Shown here: positions 43,669-52,199 of the stretch, in pieces
Numbering within the stretch: the stretch's first letter is position 1
How the letters are laid out: each line of letters begins with the position of its first letter
Assembly: GCF_001594145.1 (NCBI RefSeq)
Contig: NZ_LVCF01000030.1
Span: 27,551-91,550 of the forward strand
Reading direction: 5' to 3'
Origin: Branchiibius sp. NY16-3462-2
GTDB lineage: Bacteria > Actinomycetota > Actinomycetes > Actinomycetales > Dermatophilaceae
Length of the DNA stretch: 64,000 nt
The notes under the pieces: model-generated
What the model was told of the DNA's origin: nothing
Databases searched by the model: none
What the model saw: the letters and a program-made list of their open reading frames with translations, nothing else
Translations under genes and position numbers: made by a program

Positions 43669-44828
43669 TGAACCCCTGGCAGACCGACGAGCTACGCGCG
43701 TTGCGGGACACCGTCACGCGATTCACGAAGGACCAGATCCTGCCCTACCAGGACCAGTGGGAGGCCGACGGCGAACTGCCCCGCGAACTGTCGAAGCAGG
43801 CCGGCGCCCTCGGACTGCTCGGGGCCGGCTACCCCGAGGAGGCGGGCGGCGGCGGTGGTGGCCTGCGCGCCTCGGTCACGGTCACGGAAGCCCTGCTGGA
43901 GGCCGGTGCCGCGGGTGGCGTGCCCGCCTCGATGATCACTACCGGGATCAACGTGCCGCACCTGATCGCCGCCGGCGACCCCTGGCAGATCGATCGCTGG
44001 GTCCGTCCGGCCCTGGACGGCGACATCATCGGCTCGCTGGCGATCACCGAGCCCGGCGGCGGATCCGACGTGGGTGGCCTGCGCACCACCGCCCGCCGCG
44101 ATGGCGACGAATACGTCGTCAACGGGGCCAAGACCTTCATCACCTCCGGCACCCGCGCCGACTTCGTCGTCACCGCGGTCCGCACCGGTGGCCCCGAGCT
44201 GCCCCGGGCCCGCGGGGTGTCGCTGCTGGTGCTCGAGAAGGGTACGCCCGGCTTCACCGTCAGCAAGAAGCTGCAGAAGATGGGCTGGCACTGCTCCGAT
44301 ACCGCTGAGTTGAGCTTCGAGGACGTCCGGGTGCCGGTGCGAAATCTGGTCGGTGAGGAGAACACCGGCTTCGCCCAGATCGGCGCCCACTTTGTCAGTG
44401 AGCGCATCTGGCTTGCAGCACAGGCGTATTCGCACGCCCAGCGCTGCCTGGACCTCACGGTGCAATGGTGCCGCGACCGCGTCACCTTCGGCGAACCGCT
44501 GATCAGCCGCCAGTCCGTGCAGGACACCCTGGCCGACATGGCCCGCAAGATCGACCTCGCGCGCACCTACACGCATGCCGTCGTCGACCAGGCCGAGGCC
44601 GGGGACACGACCGACCTCATCCCGCGCGTCTGCTTCGCCAAGAACACCGCCACGGAGTACGGCGAGTGGGTGGCTGACCGGGCCGTGCAGCTGTTCGGTG
44701 GGATGGGCTATCTCACCGAGGGCGAGGTCGAGCGTCAGTACCGCGACATGCGCATCCTCGGTATCGGCGGCGGCACCGTCGAGATCCTGCGCCAGCTCGC
44801 GGCCCGCAACCTGGGCCTGACCGCATGA
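43668..44828 (+). CDS. Acyl-CoA dehydrogenase (citronellyl/isovaleryl-type)
   Basis: A 386-residue acyl-CoA dehydrogenase. ITEPGGGSDVGG binds FAD; the Glu of FVSERIWLAAQ in helix G is placed as the catalytic base of isovaleryl-type enzymes, while the C-terminal site is glycine-rich (GIGGGTVEIL). The ATG overlaps the atuA stop by one base, and its own stop overlaps the next gene by ATGA. In the Atu pathway citronellyl-CoA dehydrogenase (AtuD) forms the alpha,beta-unsaturated acyl-CoA that is then carboxylated; this gene sits in that position. Confidence 0.88.
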   Translation: MNPWQTDELRALRDTVTRFTKDQILPYQDQWEADGELPRELSKQAGALGLLGAGYPEEAGGGGGGLRASVTVTEALLEAGAAGGVPASMITTGINVPHLIAAGDPWQIDRWVRPALDGDIIGSLAITEPGGGSDVGGLRTTARRDGDEYVVNGAKTFITSGTRADFVVTAVRTGGPELPRARGVSLLVLEKGTPGFTVSKKLQKMGWHCSDTAELSFEDVRVPVRNLVGEENTGFAQIGAHFVSERIWLAAQAYSHAQRCLDLTVQWCRDRVTFGEPLISRQSVQDTLADMARKIDLARTYTHAVVDQAEAGDTTDLIPRVCFAKNTATEYGEWVADRAVQLFGGMGYLTEGEVERQYRDMRILGIGGGTVEILRQLAARNLGLTA

Positions 44829-46423
44829 GCACGCTGACGTCCGCGCTCGACACCAGGAGTCCGGAGTACGCCGCGAACGTCGCGGCGATGCAGGAGAAGC
44901 TGGTCGAGATCGACGGCGAACTGGCCAAGGCCGTCGATGGTGGCGGCGAGCGATCCAACACCCGGCACGCCTCGCGCGGGAAGCTGACCGCCCGGGCGCG
45001 CATCGAACTGCTGCTCGACCGTGACTCGCCGTTCCTTGAGTTGTGCCCATTGGCCGGCTACGGCAGTGAGTTCACCGTGGGCGGCAGCATCGCCGGCGGC
45101 ATCGGAGTCGTCAACGGCGTCGAGTGCATGATCGTGGCCACCGACCCGACCGTGAAGGGTGGTGCCACCAACCCGTGGGCGATGCGCAAATCGCTGCGGC
45201 TGCAGACGATCGCGCTGGAGAACCGGCTGCCGGTCATCTCTCTGGTCGAGTCCGGTGGTGCCGATCTGCCCCGGCAGTTGGAGATCTTCATCCCCGGCGG
45301 TCGCTCGTTCAAGAACCTCACCAACCTGTCCAAGGCCGGGATCCCCACCATTGCGCTGGTCTTCGGCAACAGCACCGCGGGCGGCGCCTACCTGCCCGGG
45401 ATGAGCGATCACATCGTCATGATCGAGCAGCGCTCGAAGGTCTTCCTGGCCGGCCCTCCGCTGGTCAAGGCGGCCACCGGAGAGGTGAGCAACGACGAGG
45501 AACTCGGCGGCGCGGAAATGCACGCCCGCGTCTCCGGTCTGGCCGACTACTTCGCCAAGGACGAGCAGGACGCGATCCGTATCGGTCGGCAGATCGTCGG
45601 ACGGTTGAACTGGAAGAAGGCCGGGCCGGCGCCTCGCGCCGTGGCCACCGCGCCCCGGTACGACGAGGAGGAGTTGCTGGGCGTCGTACCTCCGGATCTC
45701 AAGGTGCCCTTCGACCCCAAGGAGGTCATCGCCCGCGTCGTCGACGACTCCGAGTTCGATGAGTTCAAACCCCTCTTCGGCACTTCTCTGGTGACCGGAT
45801 GGGCCGATGTGCACGGCTACCCGATCGGCATCCTGGCCAACGCCCGCGGCGCTCTCTTCAACGAAGACGCCCTCAAGGCAACGCAGTTCATCCAGTTGGC
45901 CAACCGCTACAACACGCCGTTGCTCTTCCTGCACAACACCACCGGCTACATGGTCGGCAAGGACTACGAGCAGCGCGGCATCATCAAGCACGGCGCCATG
46001 ATGATCAACGCGGTCTCCAACTCGACCGTCCCGCACATCTCGATCCTGCTCGGATCCTCCTACGGCGCAGGGCATTACGGCATGTGTGGCCGGCCCTATG
46101 ACCCACGGTTCCTGTTTACCTGGCCCAGTGCGCGGTCCTCGGTGATGGGTGCCCAGCAACTGGCCGAGGTCACCTACAACGTGTCCAAAGCCTCCGCAGA
46201 GGCGCAGGGCAAATCGTTTGACGACGAGGGTGCGCTGGCGATCAAGGCAGCGATCGAGAACCAGATCGAGGCGGAGTCGCTGCCGTTGGTCCTGTCCGGG
46301 ATGGTCTACGACGACGGGATCATCGACCCGCGGGACACCCGGACCGTCCTGGGCATGACGCTGTCCGCAATCCACTCCGGACCAGTGGAGGGCACCGGCG
46401 AGTTCGGTGTCTTCCGGATGTGA
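44825..46423 (+). CDS. Acyl-CoA carboxylase, carboxyltransferase (beta) subunit
   Basis: A 532-residue carboxyltransferase with both crotonase-like halves: the acyl-CoA side (LVESGGADLPRQ, GNSTAGGAYLPGMSD) and the carboxybiotin side (NTTGYMVGKDYEQRGIIKHG, SSYGAGHYGMCGRPYDPRF). It belongs to the methylcrotonyl-/geranyl-CoA carboxylase group rather than the propionyl-CoA group. The NTTGYMVG and MINAVSNS stretches remind me of the geranyl-CoA enzyme (AtuC), but that is from memory. It transfers CO2 from biotin to the gamma carbon of an enoyl-CoA. Overlaps the next gene by GTGA. Confidence 0.92.
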   Translation: MSTLTSALDTRSPEYAANVAAMQEKLVEIDGELAKAVDGGGERSNTRHASRGKLTARARIELLLDRDSPFLELCPLAGYGSEFTVGGSIAGGIGVVNGVECMIVATDPTVKGGATNPWAMRKSLRLQTIALENRLPVISLVESGGADLPRQLEIFIPGGRSFKNLTNLSKAGIPTIALVFGNSTAGGAYLPGMSDHIVMIEQRSKVFLAGPPLVKAATGEVSNDEELGGAEMHARVSGLADYFAKDEQDAIRIGRQIVGRLNWKKAGPAPRAVATAPRYDEEELLGVVPPDLKVPFDPKEVIARVVDDSEFDEFKPLFGTSLVTGWADVHGYPIGILANARGALFNEDALKATQFIQLANRYNTPLLFLHNTTGYMVGKDYEQRGIIKHGAMMINAVSNSTVPHISILLGSSYGAGHYGMCGRPYDPRFLFTWPSARSSVMGAQQLAEVTYNVSKASAEAQGKSFDDEGALAIKAAIENQIEAESLPLVLSGMVYDDGIIDPRDTRTVLGMTLSAIHSGPVEGTGEFGVFRM

Positions 46424-48432
46424 GGCCGCCTGTGTATTCACCCACCATCAAGACCGCCCCGATCGGCCGGGTCCTCGTAGCCAACCGCGGTGAGATCGCG
46501 CGTCGGGTCTTCCGCACCTGCCGTGATCGCGGTATCGACACGGTCGCGGTGTTCTCCGATGCGGACCGCGATGCCGCGTTCGTGCGCGAAGCCGACCGTG
46601 CGGTGCATCTGCCCGGCTCCTCCCCCGCCGAGACGTATCTGCGCGGCGACCTGGTCATCGCCGCCGCGCTGACCGCCGGCGCGCACGCCATTCACCCCGG
46701 CTACGGATTCCTGTCGGAGAACGCCGATTTCGCACAGTCCGTGCTGGACGCCGGTCTGGTCTGGCTCGGACCGCCCCCGGCCGCGATCGCCGCAATGGGT
46801 TCCAAGATCGAGTCCAAGGCGATGATGGCCGACGCGGGCGTCCCCGTCCTCAACCGGCTGCAACCGGACGCCGTCACTGAGAAGGACCTGCCCGTCCTGA
46901 TCAAGGCGTCGGCCGGTGGCGGCGGTCGCGGCATGCGCGTCGTCCGTTCCCTCCCGGATCTGCCCGGCGAGATCGAAACCGCTGCGCGAGAAGCGAAGTC
47001 GGCCTTCGGGGACGAGACGGTCTTCTGCGAGCGGTACGTCGAGACCGGCCGGCACATCGAGGTCCAGGTCATGGCCGACACGCACGGCACGGTCTGGGCG
47101 GTCGGCGAGCGCGAGTGCTCGATCCAGCGCCGGCACCAGAAGGTCTTCGAGGAGGCGCCCGCTCCCCTGGTCGAGCGGGTCGGGGCCGGGATGCGCGATC
47201 GCCTGTACGACGCGGCCCGGGCTGCCGCCAAAGCCGTGGACTACGTGGGGGCCGGGACCGTGGAGTTCCTGGCCGACCACGACGGTGAATTCTTCTTCCT
47301 GGAGATGAACACCCGCCTGCAGGTCGAGCACCCGGTGACCGAGAACGTGACCGGCTTGGACCTGGTCGGGCTGCAGTTGGATGTCGCCACCGGGTTGCCG
47401 TTGGTCGGGGACGAACCGCAGATGCACGGCTGGTCCATCGAGGCCCGGCTCTACGCCGAGGACCCCAGCGCGGACTGGCAGCCCCAGTCCGGCACGATGT
47501 CCGGCTTCGCGGTGCCGGACGTCACCGAGCAGTTCACGCTGACCCCGGTGCGCGGGATCCGGCTGGACTCCGGCACCGAGGCCGGCGACACCATCGGGGT
47601 GCACTACGACCCGATGCTGGCCAAGATCATCGCCACCGCACCGACCCGGCTCGAGGCCTGCCGGCTATTGGCAAAGACACTGCAGGACAGCGTGATCGAG
47701 GGTGTCGTCACCAACCGTGACCTCCTGGTGGGCGTGTTGCGGGACCCGGTGTTCCTGTCCGGGGAGTTCGACACCGGCTACTTCAACTCCCACGATCCGG
47801 GGGACCTCACACGCGCGCAGCAGATCTCGCCACGTTTGGCCTCGGTCGTCGCTGCCGTCGCGGACGCTGCATCCGAACGAGCCGGGGCCGTGGTCGATGC
47901 TGACCTGCCGTCGGGCTGGCGCAACGTGGTGTCGGCGCCGCAGACCCGCAGCTACCTGAACGGCGAGGATGAGACCACCGTCGGCTACCGGTTCGCCCGG
48001 GACGGGGTGTTGATCACTACCCCGCCCCTGGATGAGTTGCGGATCGTGACTGCCTCCGCGGAGGCGGTCGAGGTCGAGCAGGCCGGTTTGCGAACCCGTT
48101 TCCGGGTGGGTCGCTCAAGGGTGCGGGACGAGCAGCGGGTGCACGTGCAGGGCCCCGATGGCTCCCTGACCCTGGCGGTCGTCCCCCGCTTCATCGACCC
48201 CTCCACGCTGGCGACGCCGGGCTCATTGGTGGCGCCGATGCCCGGTGTGGTGTCGCGGGTCGCCGTGAGTGACGGCGACACCGTGACCCACGGCCAGCCG
48301 TTGCTCTGGCTGGAGGCGATGAAGATGGAGCACGCGGTGCTCGCGACCGCCGACGGCGTCGTCACCGGGCTGGTCGCCCAGGGCACCCAGGTGGAGCCGG
48401 GTGCTGTGCTGGCGGTGGTGAGCGATGACTGA
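46420..48432 (+). CDS. Acyl-CoA carboxylase, biotin carboxylase/BCCP (alpha) subunit
   Basis: A 670-residue fused alpha subunit. Residues 15-460 are biotin carboxylase (VLVANRGEIARRVFRTC, HPGYGFLSEN, the ATP-grasp KASAGGGGRGM, FFLEMNTRLQVEHPVTE). A middle BT-type region follows, and the C-terminal 75 residues are the biotinyl domain with EAMKMEH, the biotinylated lysine being residue 635. The GTG at 46420 overlaps the beta-subunit stop (GTGA). Together with the beta subunit it forms a methylcrotonyl/geranyl-CoA-type carboxylase needing biotin, whose transporter gene bioY lies about 3 kb downstream. Confidence 0.93.
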   Translation: MRPPVYSPTIKTAPIGRVLVANRGEIARRVFRTCRDRGIDTVAVFSDADRDAAFVREADRAVHLPGSSPAETYLRGDLVIAAALTAGAHAIHPGYGFLSENADFAQSVLDAGLVWLGPPPAAIAAMGSKIESKAMMADAGVPVLNRLQPDAVTEKDLPVLIKASAGGGGRGMRVVRSLPDLPGEIETAAREAKSAFGDETVFCERYVETGRHIEVQVMADTHGTVWAVGERECSIQRRHQKVFEEAPAPLVERVGAGMRDRLYDAARAAAKAVDYVGAGTVEFLADHDGEFFFLEMNTRLQVEHPVTENVTGLDLVGLQLDVATGLPLVGDEPQMHGWSIEARLYAEDPSADWQPQSGTMSGFAVPDVTEQFTLTPVRGIRLDSGTEAGDTIGVHYDPMLAKIIATAPTRLEACRLLAKTLQDSVIEGVVTNRDLLVGVLRDPVFLSGEFDTGYFNSHDPGDLTRAQQISPRLASVVAAVADAASERAGAVVDADLPSGWRNVVSAPQTRSYLNGEDETTVGYRFARDGVLITTPPLDELRIVTASAEAVEVEQAGLRTRFRVGRSRVRDEQRVHVQGPDGSLTLAVVPRFIDPSTLATPGSLVAPMPGVVSRVAVSDGDTVTHGQPLLWLEAMKMEHAVLATADGVVTGLVAQGTQVEPGAVLAVVSDD

Positions 48433-49207
48433 CGAGGTGGTCCGTTACGAGGTCGCCCACGGCGTAGCGACGATCACCCTGGACTCGCCGCACAACCGCA
48501 ACGCCCTCTCGGACCCATTGGTGTCGGCACTGAAATCGTCGCTGCAGCAGGCAGATTCATCTCCCGACGTTCGAGTCGTCGTGCTTACCCACACCGGTGG
48601 CACGTTCTGTGCCGGGGCAGACCTGTCAGCAGCCGCCGATCTGCCAGAGGGTGCTGACCCGGTGACGGCCCGCGGTGAGGCGTTGGCCGACGTGCTGCGG
48701 TCGATGCTGGCCCTGAGCAAGCCGGTCGTGGCGCGGTTGGATGGCCACGTGCGGGCCGGCGGTATGGGACTGGTCGGCGCCTGCGACATCGTGATCTCCG
48801 GTCCACGGACCACCTTCGCGTTGACCGAGGCCCGACTGGGTCTGGCGCCGTCGGTGATCTCGTTGACCGTGTTGCCGAGGTTGAGCAGCCGGGACGCAGC
48901 GGACCTTGCGCTGACGGGACGGGTCCTGACCGCGCTGGAAGGTGCGGAGCGCGGTTGGGTGACACACGCCGTACCCGACTCCGCCGACCTCGACGGCGCC
49001 ACCCACGGCGTCCTGGAGGACCTACTCAGGTGCTCCCCGCAGGGGTTGTCGGAGACCAAGCTCCTGCTCAATCGCCCTCTGCTGCAACGGTTTGACGCAG
49101 ACCGATCGCTCGTCGTCGAGCAGTCGGCCCGTCTCTTCGCCAGCGACGAGGCACGTGAGGGGATGACCGCCTTCCTGGAGAAGCGGCCGCCGCGGTGGGC
49201 GAGGTGA
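48425..49207 (+). CDS. Enoyl-CoA hydratase/isomerase family protein
   Basis: A 260-residue crotonase. The oxyanion-hole segments GGTFCAGADLS and RAGGMGLVGACDI are present. Of the two glutamates used by classical hydratases, the second is seen in FALTEARLGL, but the first appears to be replaced by Gly in GGMGL. The start lies 8 bases inside the end of the biotin carboxylase gene. In the Atu and Liu pathways the crotonase (AtuE or LiuC) hydrates the glutaconyl-CoA produced by the carboxylase; the same role is inferred here, with the caveat about the missing Glu. Confidence 0.88.
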   Translation: MTDEVVRYEVAHGVATITLDSPHNRNALSDPLVSALKSSLQQADSSPDVRVVVLTHTGGTFCAGADLSAAADLPEGADPVTARGEALADVLRSMLALSKPVVARLDGHVRAGGMGLVGACDIVISGPRTTFALTEARLGLAPSVISLTVLPRLSSRDAADLALTGRVLTALEGAERGWVTHAVPDSADLDGATHGVLEDLLRCSPQGLSETKLLLNRPLLQRFDADRSLVVEQSARLFASDEAREGMTAFLEKRPPRWAR

Positions 49208-49815
49208 CCACCACCGATCGCGAGGTGCGCGAGCCTAAACAGAACCGCAGCCGGGCCACGCGGCAGCGGTTGCTTCAGGCCGCGATCACCTGCCTGGCCC
49301 GGGACGGCTGGGACAACGCCACCGTCGCCAACATCGCGACCGAGGCCGGAATCAGTCGTGGCGCCGCGCAACACCACTTCCCGACCCGCGAAGATCTGAA
49401 CTTCGCGGCACTGGACTACATCTTCGAGCGCCGCCGGGAGGCGATGATCTCGCTCGAGACCGACCTCCAGGGCCCCGACCGGCAACGGCGGGCGGTGAGC
49501 GTGCTCATCGAGTACTACGCCGATGACTTCTTCAAAGCGGCATTGCAGGTGTGGACCGCCGCCGCGGCGGACGATGCCCTGCGCGACCGCCTGGTGCCGA
49601 TGGAGCGACGGCTCGGTCGCGGCACCCACGAGATGGCGGTGCGCCTGCTCAACGCCGACGACTCCGACCCCACCACCCATCGGTTGATCCAGGCCACCTT
49701 GGACCTCGCCCGCGGCCTTGGTCTGGCGGACGTGCTGACCGACGACTCGAAGCGCCGCAAACGGATAGCGGCCGAGTGGGGCGCCGTCCTGGAGTCGTCG
49801 ATCAAAACGCTCTGA
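49204..49815 (+). CDS. TetR-family regulator of the carboxylase operon
   Basis: A 203-residue TetR protein. The helix-turn-helix (NATVANIATEAGISRGAAQHHFPTR, about residues 38-62) follows a basic KQNRSRATRQRLLQAA helix. The GTG at 49204 overlaps the hydratase stop by GTGA and is preferred over a GTG three codons earlier. Being the last gene of the operon, it would rise with the operon and shut it off; the Pseudomonas atu cluster likewise carries a TetR repressor (AtuR). Its likely target is the inverted repeat at 41124-41147. Confidence 0.88.
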   Translation: MTTTDREVREPKQNRSRATRQRLLQAAITCLARDGWDNATVANIATEAGISRGAAQHHFPTREDLNFAALDYIFERRREAMISLETDLQGPDRQRRAVSVLIEYYADDFFKAALQVWTAAAADDALRDRLVPMERRLGRGTHEMAVRLLNADDSDPTTHRLIQATLDLARGLGLADVLTDDSKRRKRIAAEWGAVLESSIKTL

Positions 49816-50500
49816 CGCCGCCCTCGACGTGAATCGTCTCCCCGCTGACGAAACCGGCACCCCACAACCACGCCACCGCGTCGACGATGTCGTCCGTTGT
49901 GCCGACCCGACCGGCCAGGTTGCCCTCCGCGACCCCGGCGAAGAAGGCTTGCCGGTCCGCGGCCGGCATCGCGTCGTAGGTGCCCGAGTCGATGATCCCC
50001 GGTGACACCGCGTTGACGCGCACCGGCGCCAATTCCTTGGCCAGGTGGGAGACCGCGAACGCGACCGCACCGTTGGTGATCCCCATGACCGCGTACCCCG
50101 GTGACGGCCGCCACGCAGCAACTCCCGAGAACAACACGATGGAGCCGGTCACGTCGAAGTGCTTGGCCACCAGCAACGGGCCGACGACCTTGGCGTCGAA
50201 CGCCGTGAGGGTGGCCGCCTTGTCGAGGTCCGCGACGGGAACGTTGTGGTGCGCGGCCGCCGTGGAGACGATGTGGTCCACGGTGCCCAATTCCGCTGCC
50301 GCAGCGGCGATCGAGGCCTCGTCGGTGATGTCCAGCGGGATGATCTGGAACTCCTCGCCGACCGTGTCGGCGACCTCCTGAGCCGAACGTACGCCGATCG
50401 CCACGGTCGCGCCGAGATCCTTCGCCTTGCGCGCCAGCGCCAGTCCGAGATTCTTGCCGCCACCGATCACCAACACACGCTGGCCGGTCAGATCTGTCAT
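49802..50500 (-). CDS. SDR-family protein lacking the catalytic lysine
   Basis: A 232-residue short-chain dehydrogenase-like protein from the ATG at 50500 (GAAGGAGAAGG in front; the longer frame upstream runs through the promoter). The nucleotide-binding GGGKNLGLALA motif and VNAVSPGIIDSGT are normal. The active-site region is SGVAAWRPSPGYAVMGITNG: a Tyr is present but the residue four later, normally Lys, is Gly. It may be a divergent or inactive reductase. Divergent from an HxlR regulator that probably controls it. Its 3' end overlaps the TetR gene by 14 bases. Confidence 0.85.
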   Translation of the reverse strand: MTDLTGQRVLVIGGGKNLGLALARKAKDLGATVAIGVRSAQEVADTVGEEFQIIPLDITDEASIAAAAAELGTVDHIVSTAAAHHNVPVADLDKAATLTAFDAKVVGPLLVAKHFDVTGSIVLFSGVAAWRPSPGYAVMGITNGAVAFAVSHLAKELAPVRVNAVSPGIIDSGTYDAMPAADRQAFFAGVAEGNLAGRVGTTDDIVDAVAWLWGAGFVSGETIHVEGGVRAF

Positions 50501-50539
50501 CGCCTTCTCCTTCGTCGCAGTTACGCTGTTAGTGACAAA

Positions 50540-50562
50540 GGTATTGATTTGATACCGGTATC
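50540..50562. promoter_or_regulatory. HxlR-type operator with three half-sites
   Basis: GGTAT (50540-50544), ATACC (50552-50556) and GGTAT (50557-50561) alternate in orientation. The last two sit in the perfect palindrome GATACCGGTATC (50551-50562), the first two form a wider dyad. The cluster lies between the divergent SDR and HxlR genes. HxlR regulators bind such short dyads in the promoter they control. Confidence 0.6.
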
Positions 50563-50598
50563 TACAACGAAACCGACTCTGACCAGGAGTGATTGGTG

Positions 50599-50961
50599 AT
50601 GGCGAAGGCGTACGACGTGATGGCTCCGACCTGTCCGAGCCGGGTAGTGCTGCACCGGATCGGTGCTCGCTGGACCGTCTTCGTGGTGACCGCACTGGCC
50701 GACCGGCCGCTGCGCTTCACCGAGTTGAAGCGGCATATCGCCGGCATCACACCGAAAGTGCTGACGGAGACGTTGCGCGCGCTGGAATACGACGGACTAG
50801 TCGCCCGCGTCGACAAAGGTGGCCACCCGCCGTACGTCGAATATCGCCTCACGCCGCTCGGCCGGTCACTCCTGGAGCCGTTGAGCGCGGTCCGCAACTG
50901 GGCCGAGACGCACGTGCCACAGGTGGAACGAGCCAACCGGGCCTACGACGAGCGGGCGTGA
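50599..50961 (+). CDS. HxlR-family transcriptional regulator
   Basis: A 120-residue HxlR winged-helix protein: APTCPSRVVLHRIGARWT with the early Cys typical of redox- or aldehyde-sensing members, then LRFTELKRHIAGITPKVLTETLRALEYDGLV and a PPYVEYRLTPLGRSL wing. The ATG at 50599 with AGGAG nine bases upstream is chosen over TTG or GTG codons just before. Divergent from the SDR gene, the usual HxlR target arrangement. Confidence 0.9.
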   Translation: MAKAYDVMAPTCPSRVVLHRIGARWTVFVVTALADRPLRFTELKRHIAGITPKVLTETLRALEYDGLVARVDKGGHPPYVEYRLTPLGRSLLEPLSAVRNWAETHVPQVERANRAYDERA

Positions 50962-50967
50962 ACCGCC

Positions 50968-51570
50968 TCAGCGGCGGTCGAGCAGCTTCCAACCAGCCGG
51001 CAGCAGCAGCGCGATCGCGGCGATCTTGAGGCCGTCGCCGATCAGGAACGGCGTCACGCCCAGCGACAGGCCCTTGCTGAAGTCGACACCCACGAAGTGC
51101 ATCAGCCACGGCACGCCGAACGCGTAGACCACCAGTGAGCCGATCGCTGCCGAGACGGCCATGGTCGGCACGGTGCGCGACCAGCCCCGCTCCGCCAGGT
51201 AGCCCACCAGGGGCGAGGCGACCAGCATGCCGATCAGGTAGCCGAAGGAGGCGAAGTGCCAGCCGCTGGTGTGCTGGGCGAAGATCGGCGCGCCCGCGAT
51301 ACCGGCCACGAAATAGATTGCGACAGAGGCGAATCCGCGCACGGATCCCAGTGCCGCGCCGGACGCGATCACCGCGAAGGTGCCTAGGGACAGCGGCACC
51401 GGAGTCCACGGCAGCGGGATCGTGACCTGGCCGGCGCCGATCAGCAACAGCACCGTCGCCGCGACCAGCACCACGTCGCGGGCCAGTCCGCCGGGCAGGA
51501 CGTCAGCCAGGACGCGCACCTTGCCGCGGGGCACGCTGATCGCTGTGTTGTGCGTGGCTTCGAGACTCAT
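50968..51570 (-). CDS. bioY: Biotin transporter BioY
   Basis: A 200-residue membrane protein with six helices, the substrate-binding S component of an ECF-type biotin importer. Family marks are TIPLPWTPVPLSLGTFAV, GSVRGFASVAIYFVAGIAGAPIF and SFGYLIGMLVASPLVGYLAERG. No bioM/bioN genes adjoin it, so it must work alone or share energising components made elsewhere. GGAGG precedes the ATG at 51570. Divergent from a BioQ-like repressor with tandem palindromes between them, and within 3 kb of a biotin-dependent carboxylase. Confidence 0.93.
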   Translation of the reverse strand: MSLEATHNTAISVPRGKVRVLADVLPGGLARDVVLVAATVLLLIGAGQVTIPLPWTPVPLSLGTFAVIASGAALGSVRGFASVAIYFVAGIAGAPIFAQHTSGWHFASFGYLIGMLVASPLVGYLAERGWSRTVPTMAVSAAIGSLVVYAFGVPWLMHFVGVDFSKGLSLGVTPFLIGDGLKIAAIALLLPAGWKLLDRR

Positions 51571-51595
51571 CGGGACCTCCGGTTACAAAGCTTCC

Positions 51596-51631
51596 TGAAC
51601 ACCATTCAGGTGAACACTGTTCAGGTACGGT
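51596..51631. promoter_or_regulatory. Tandem BioQ-type boxes and leaderless promoter
   Basis: TGAAC-ACT-GTTCA (51611-51623) is a perfect palindrome; 15 bases upstream TGAAC-ACC-ATTCA (51596-51608) is an imperfect copy inside a wider CCTGAA/TTCAGG dyad. BioQ repressors of actinobacteria recognise a TGAAC-N3-GTTNA-type motif. TACGGT (51626-51631) follows, 6 nt before the TetR start. The boxes lie within the only spacer between bioY and the repressor, so both genes should respond to biotin status. Confidence 0.75.
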
Positions 51632-51637
51632 AGCCGC

Positions 51638-52183
51638 ATGCCCGCCGGTCCCGCAACCGCCCGCCGTACCGCGGACGACGTGGTCGATGCGGCCCTGGAG
51701 ATCCTGGACACTCACGGTCTGCCCGGGCTGTCGATGCGGCGGATCGCCGACTTCCTCGATCTACAGCCCAGTGCGCTCTATTGGCACTTCCCCAACAAAC
51801 AGTCACTGCTTGCCGCGGTCAGCGAGCGCGTCCTCGCGCCACTGCGCGATAGCAACGCCAGCGACTTCCAGCGCGTGGCGCAGCAGTTCCGCGACGCACT
51901 GCTGGACCACCGGGACGGCGCCGAGCTGGTCTACAGCTCCTACGCGCTCGGCCTCAGTGACATGCCGGCGCTGGATCTGTTCGAGACCGCCGCGGCCGGC
52001 GCCGAGCAGGCCGGGACTGCCGCCCGCACCGCCGTGCACTACGTCTTGGGCTTCGTCCTCTTCGAGCAACAGCAGGAGTTCGCGGCCCGGCTCGGCGTCA
52101 TCGAACAACCCGCCGCGGACCGTGACGCAGAGTTCGACGCCGGGATCGCCCTGCTGGAAGCCGGCCTGCGCCCGCCCGGCTGA
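51638..52183 (+). CDS. TetR-family repressor, BioQ-like
   Basis: A 181-residue TetR protein. The DNA-binding unit LSMRRIADFLDLQPSALYWHFPNK (residues 31-54) is followed by a TetR_C-type helical core. The ATG is 6 nt after TACGGT, so the transcript is probably leaderless. Position next to bioY, and tandem TGAAC-N3-style palindromes between them, are what BioQ, the biotin repressor of actinobacteria, shows. BioQ acts with biotin sensing through BirA/BioP in some species. Assignment rests on context and site rather than on unique residues. Confidence 0.85.
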   Translation: MPAGPATARRTADDVVDAALEILDTHGLPGLSMRRIADFLDLQPSALYWHFPNKQSLLAAVSERVLAPLRDSNASDFQRVAQQFRDALLDHRDGAELVYSSYALGLSDMPALDLFETAAAGAEQAGTAARTAVHYVLGFVLFEQQQEFAARLGVIEQPAADRDAEFDAGIALLEAGLRPPG

Positions 52184-52199
52184 CGCCCGGGCACACCGA

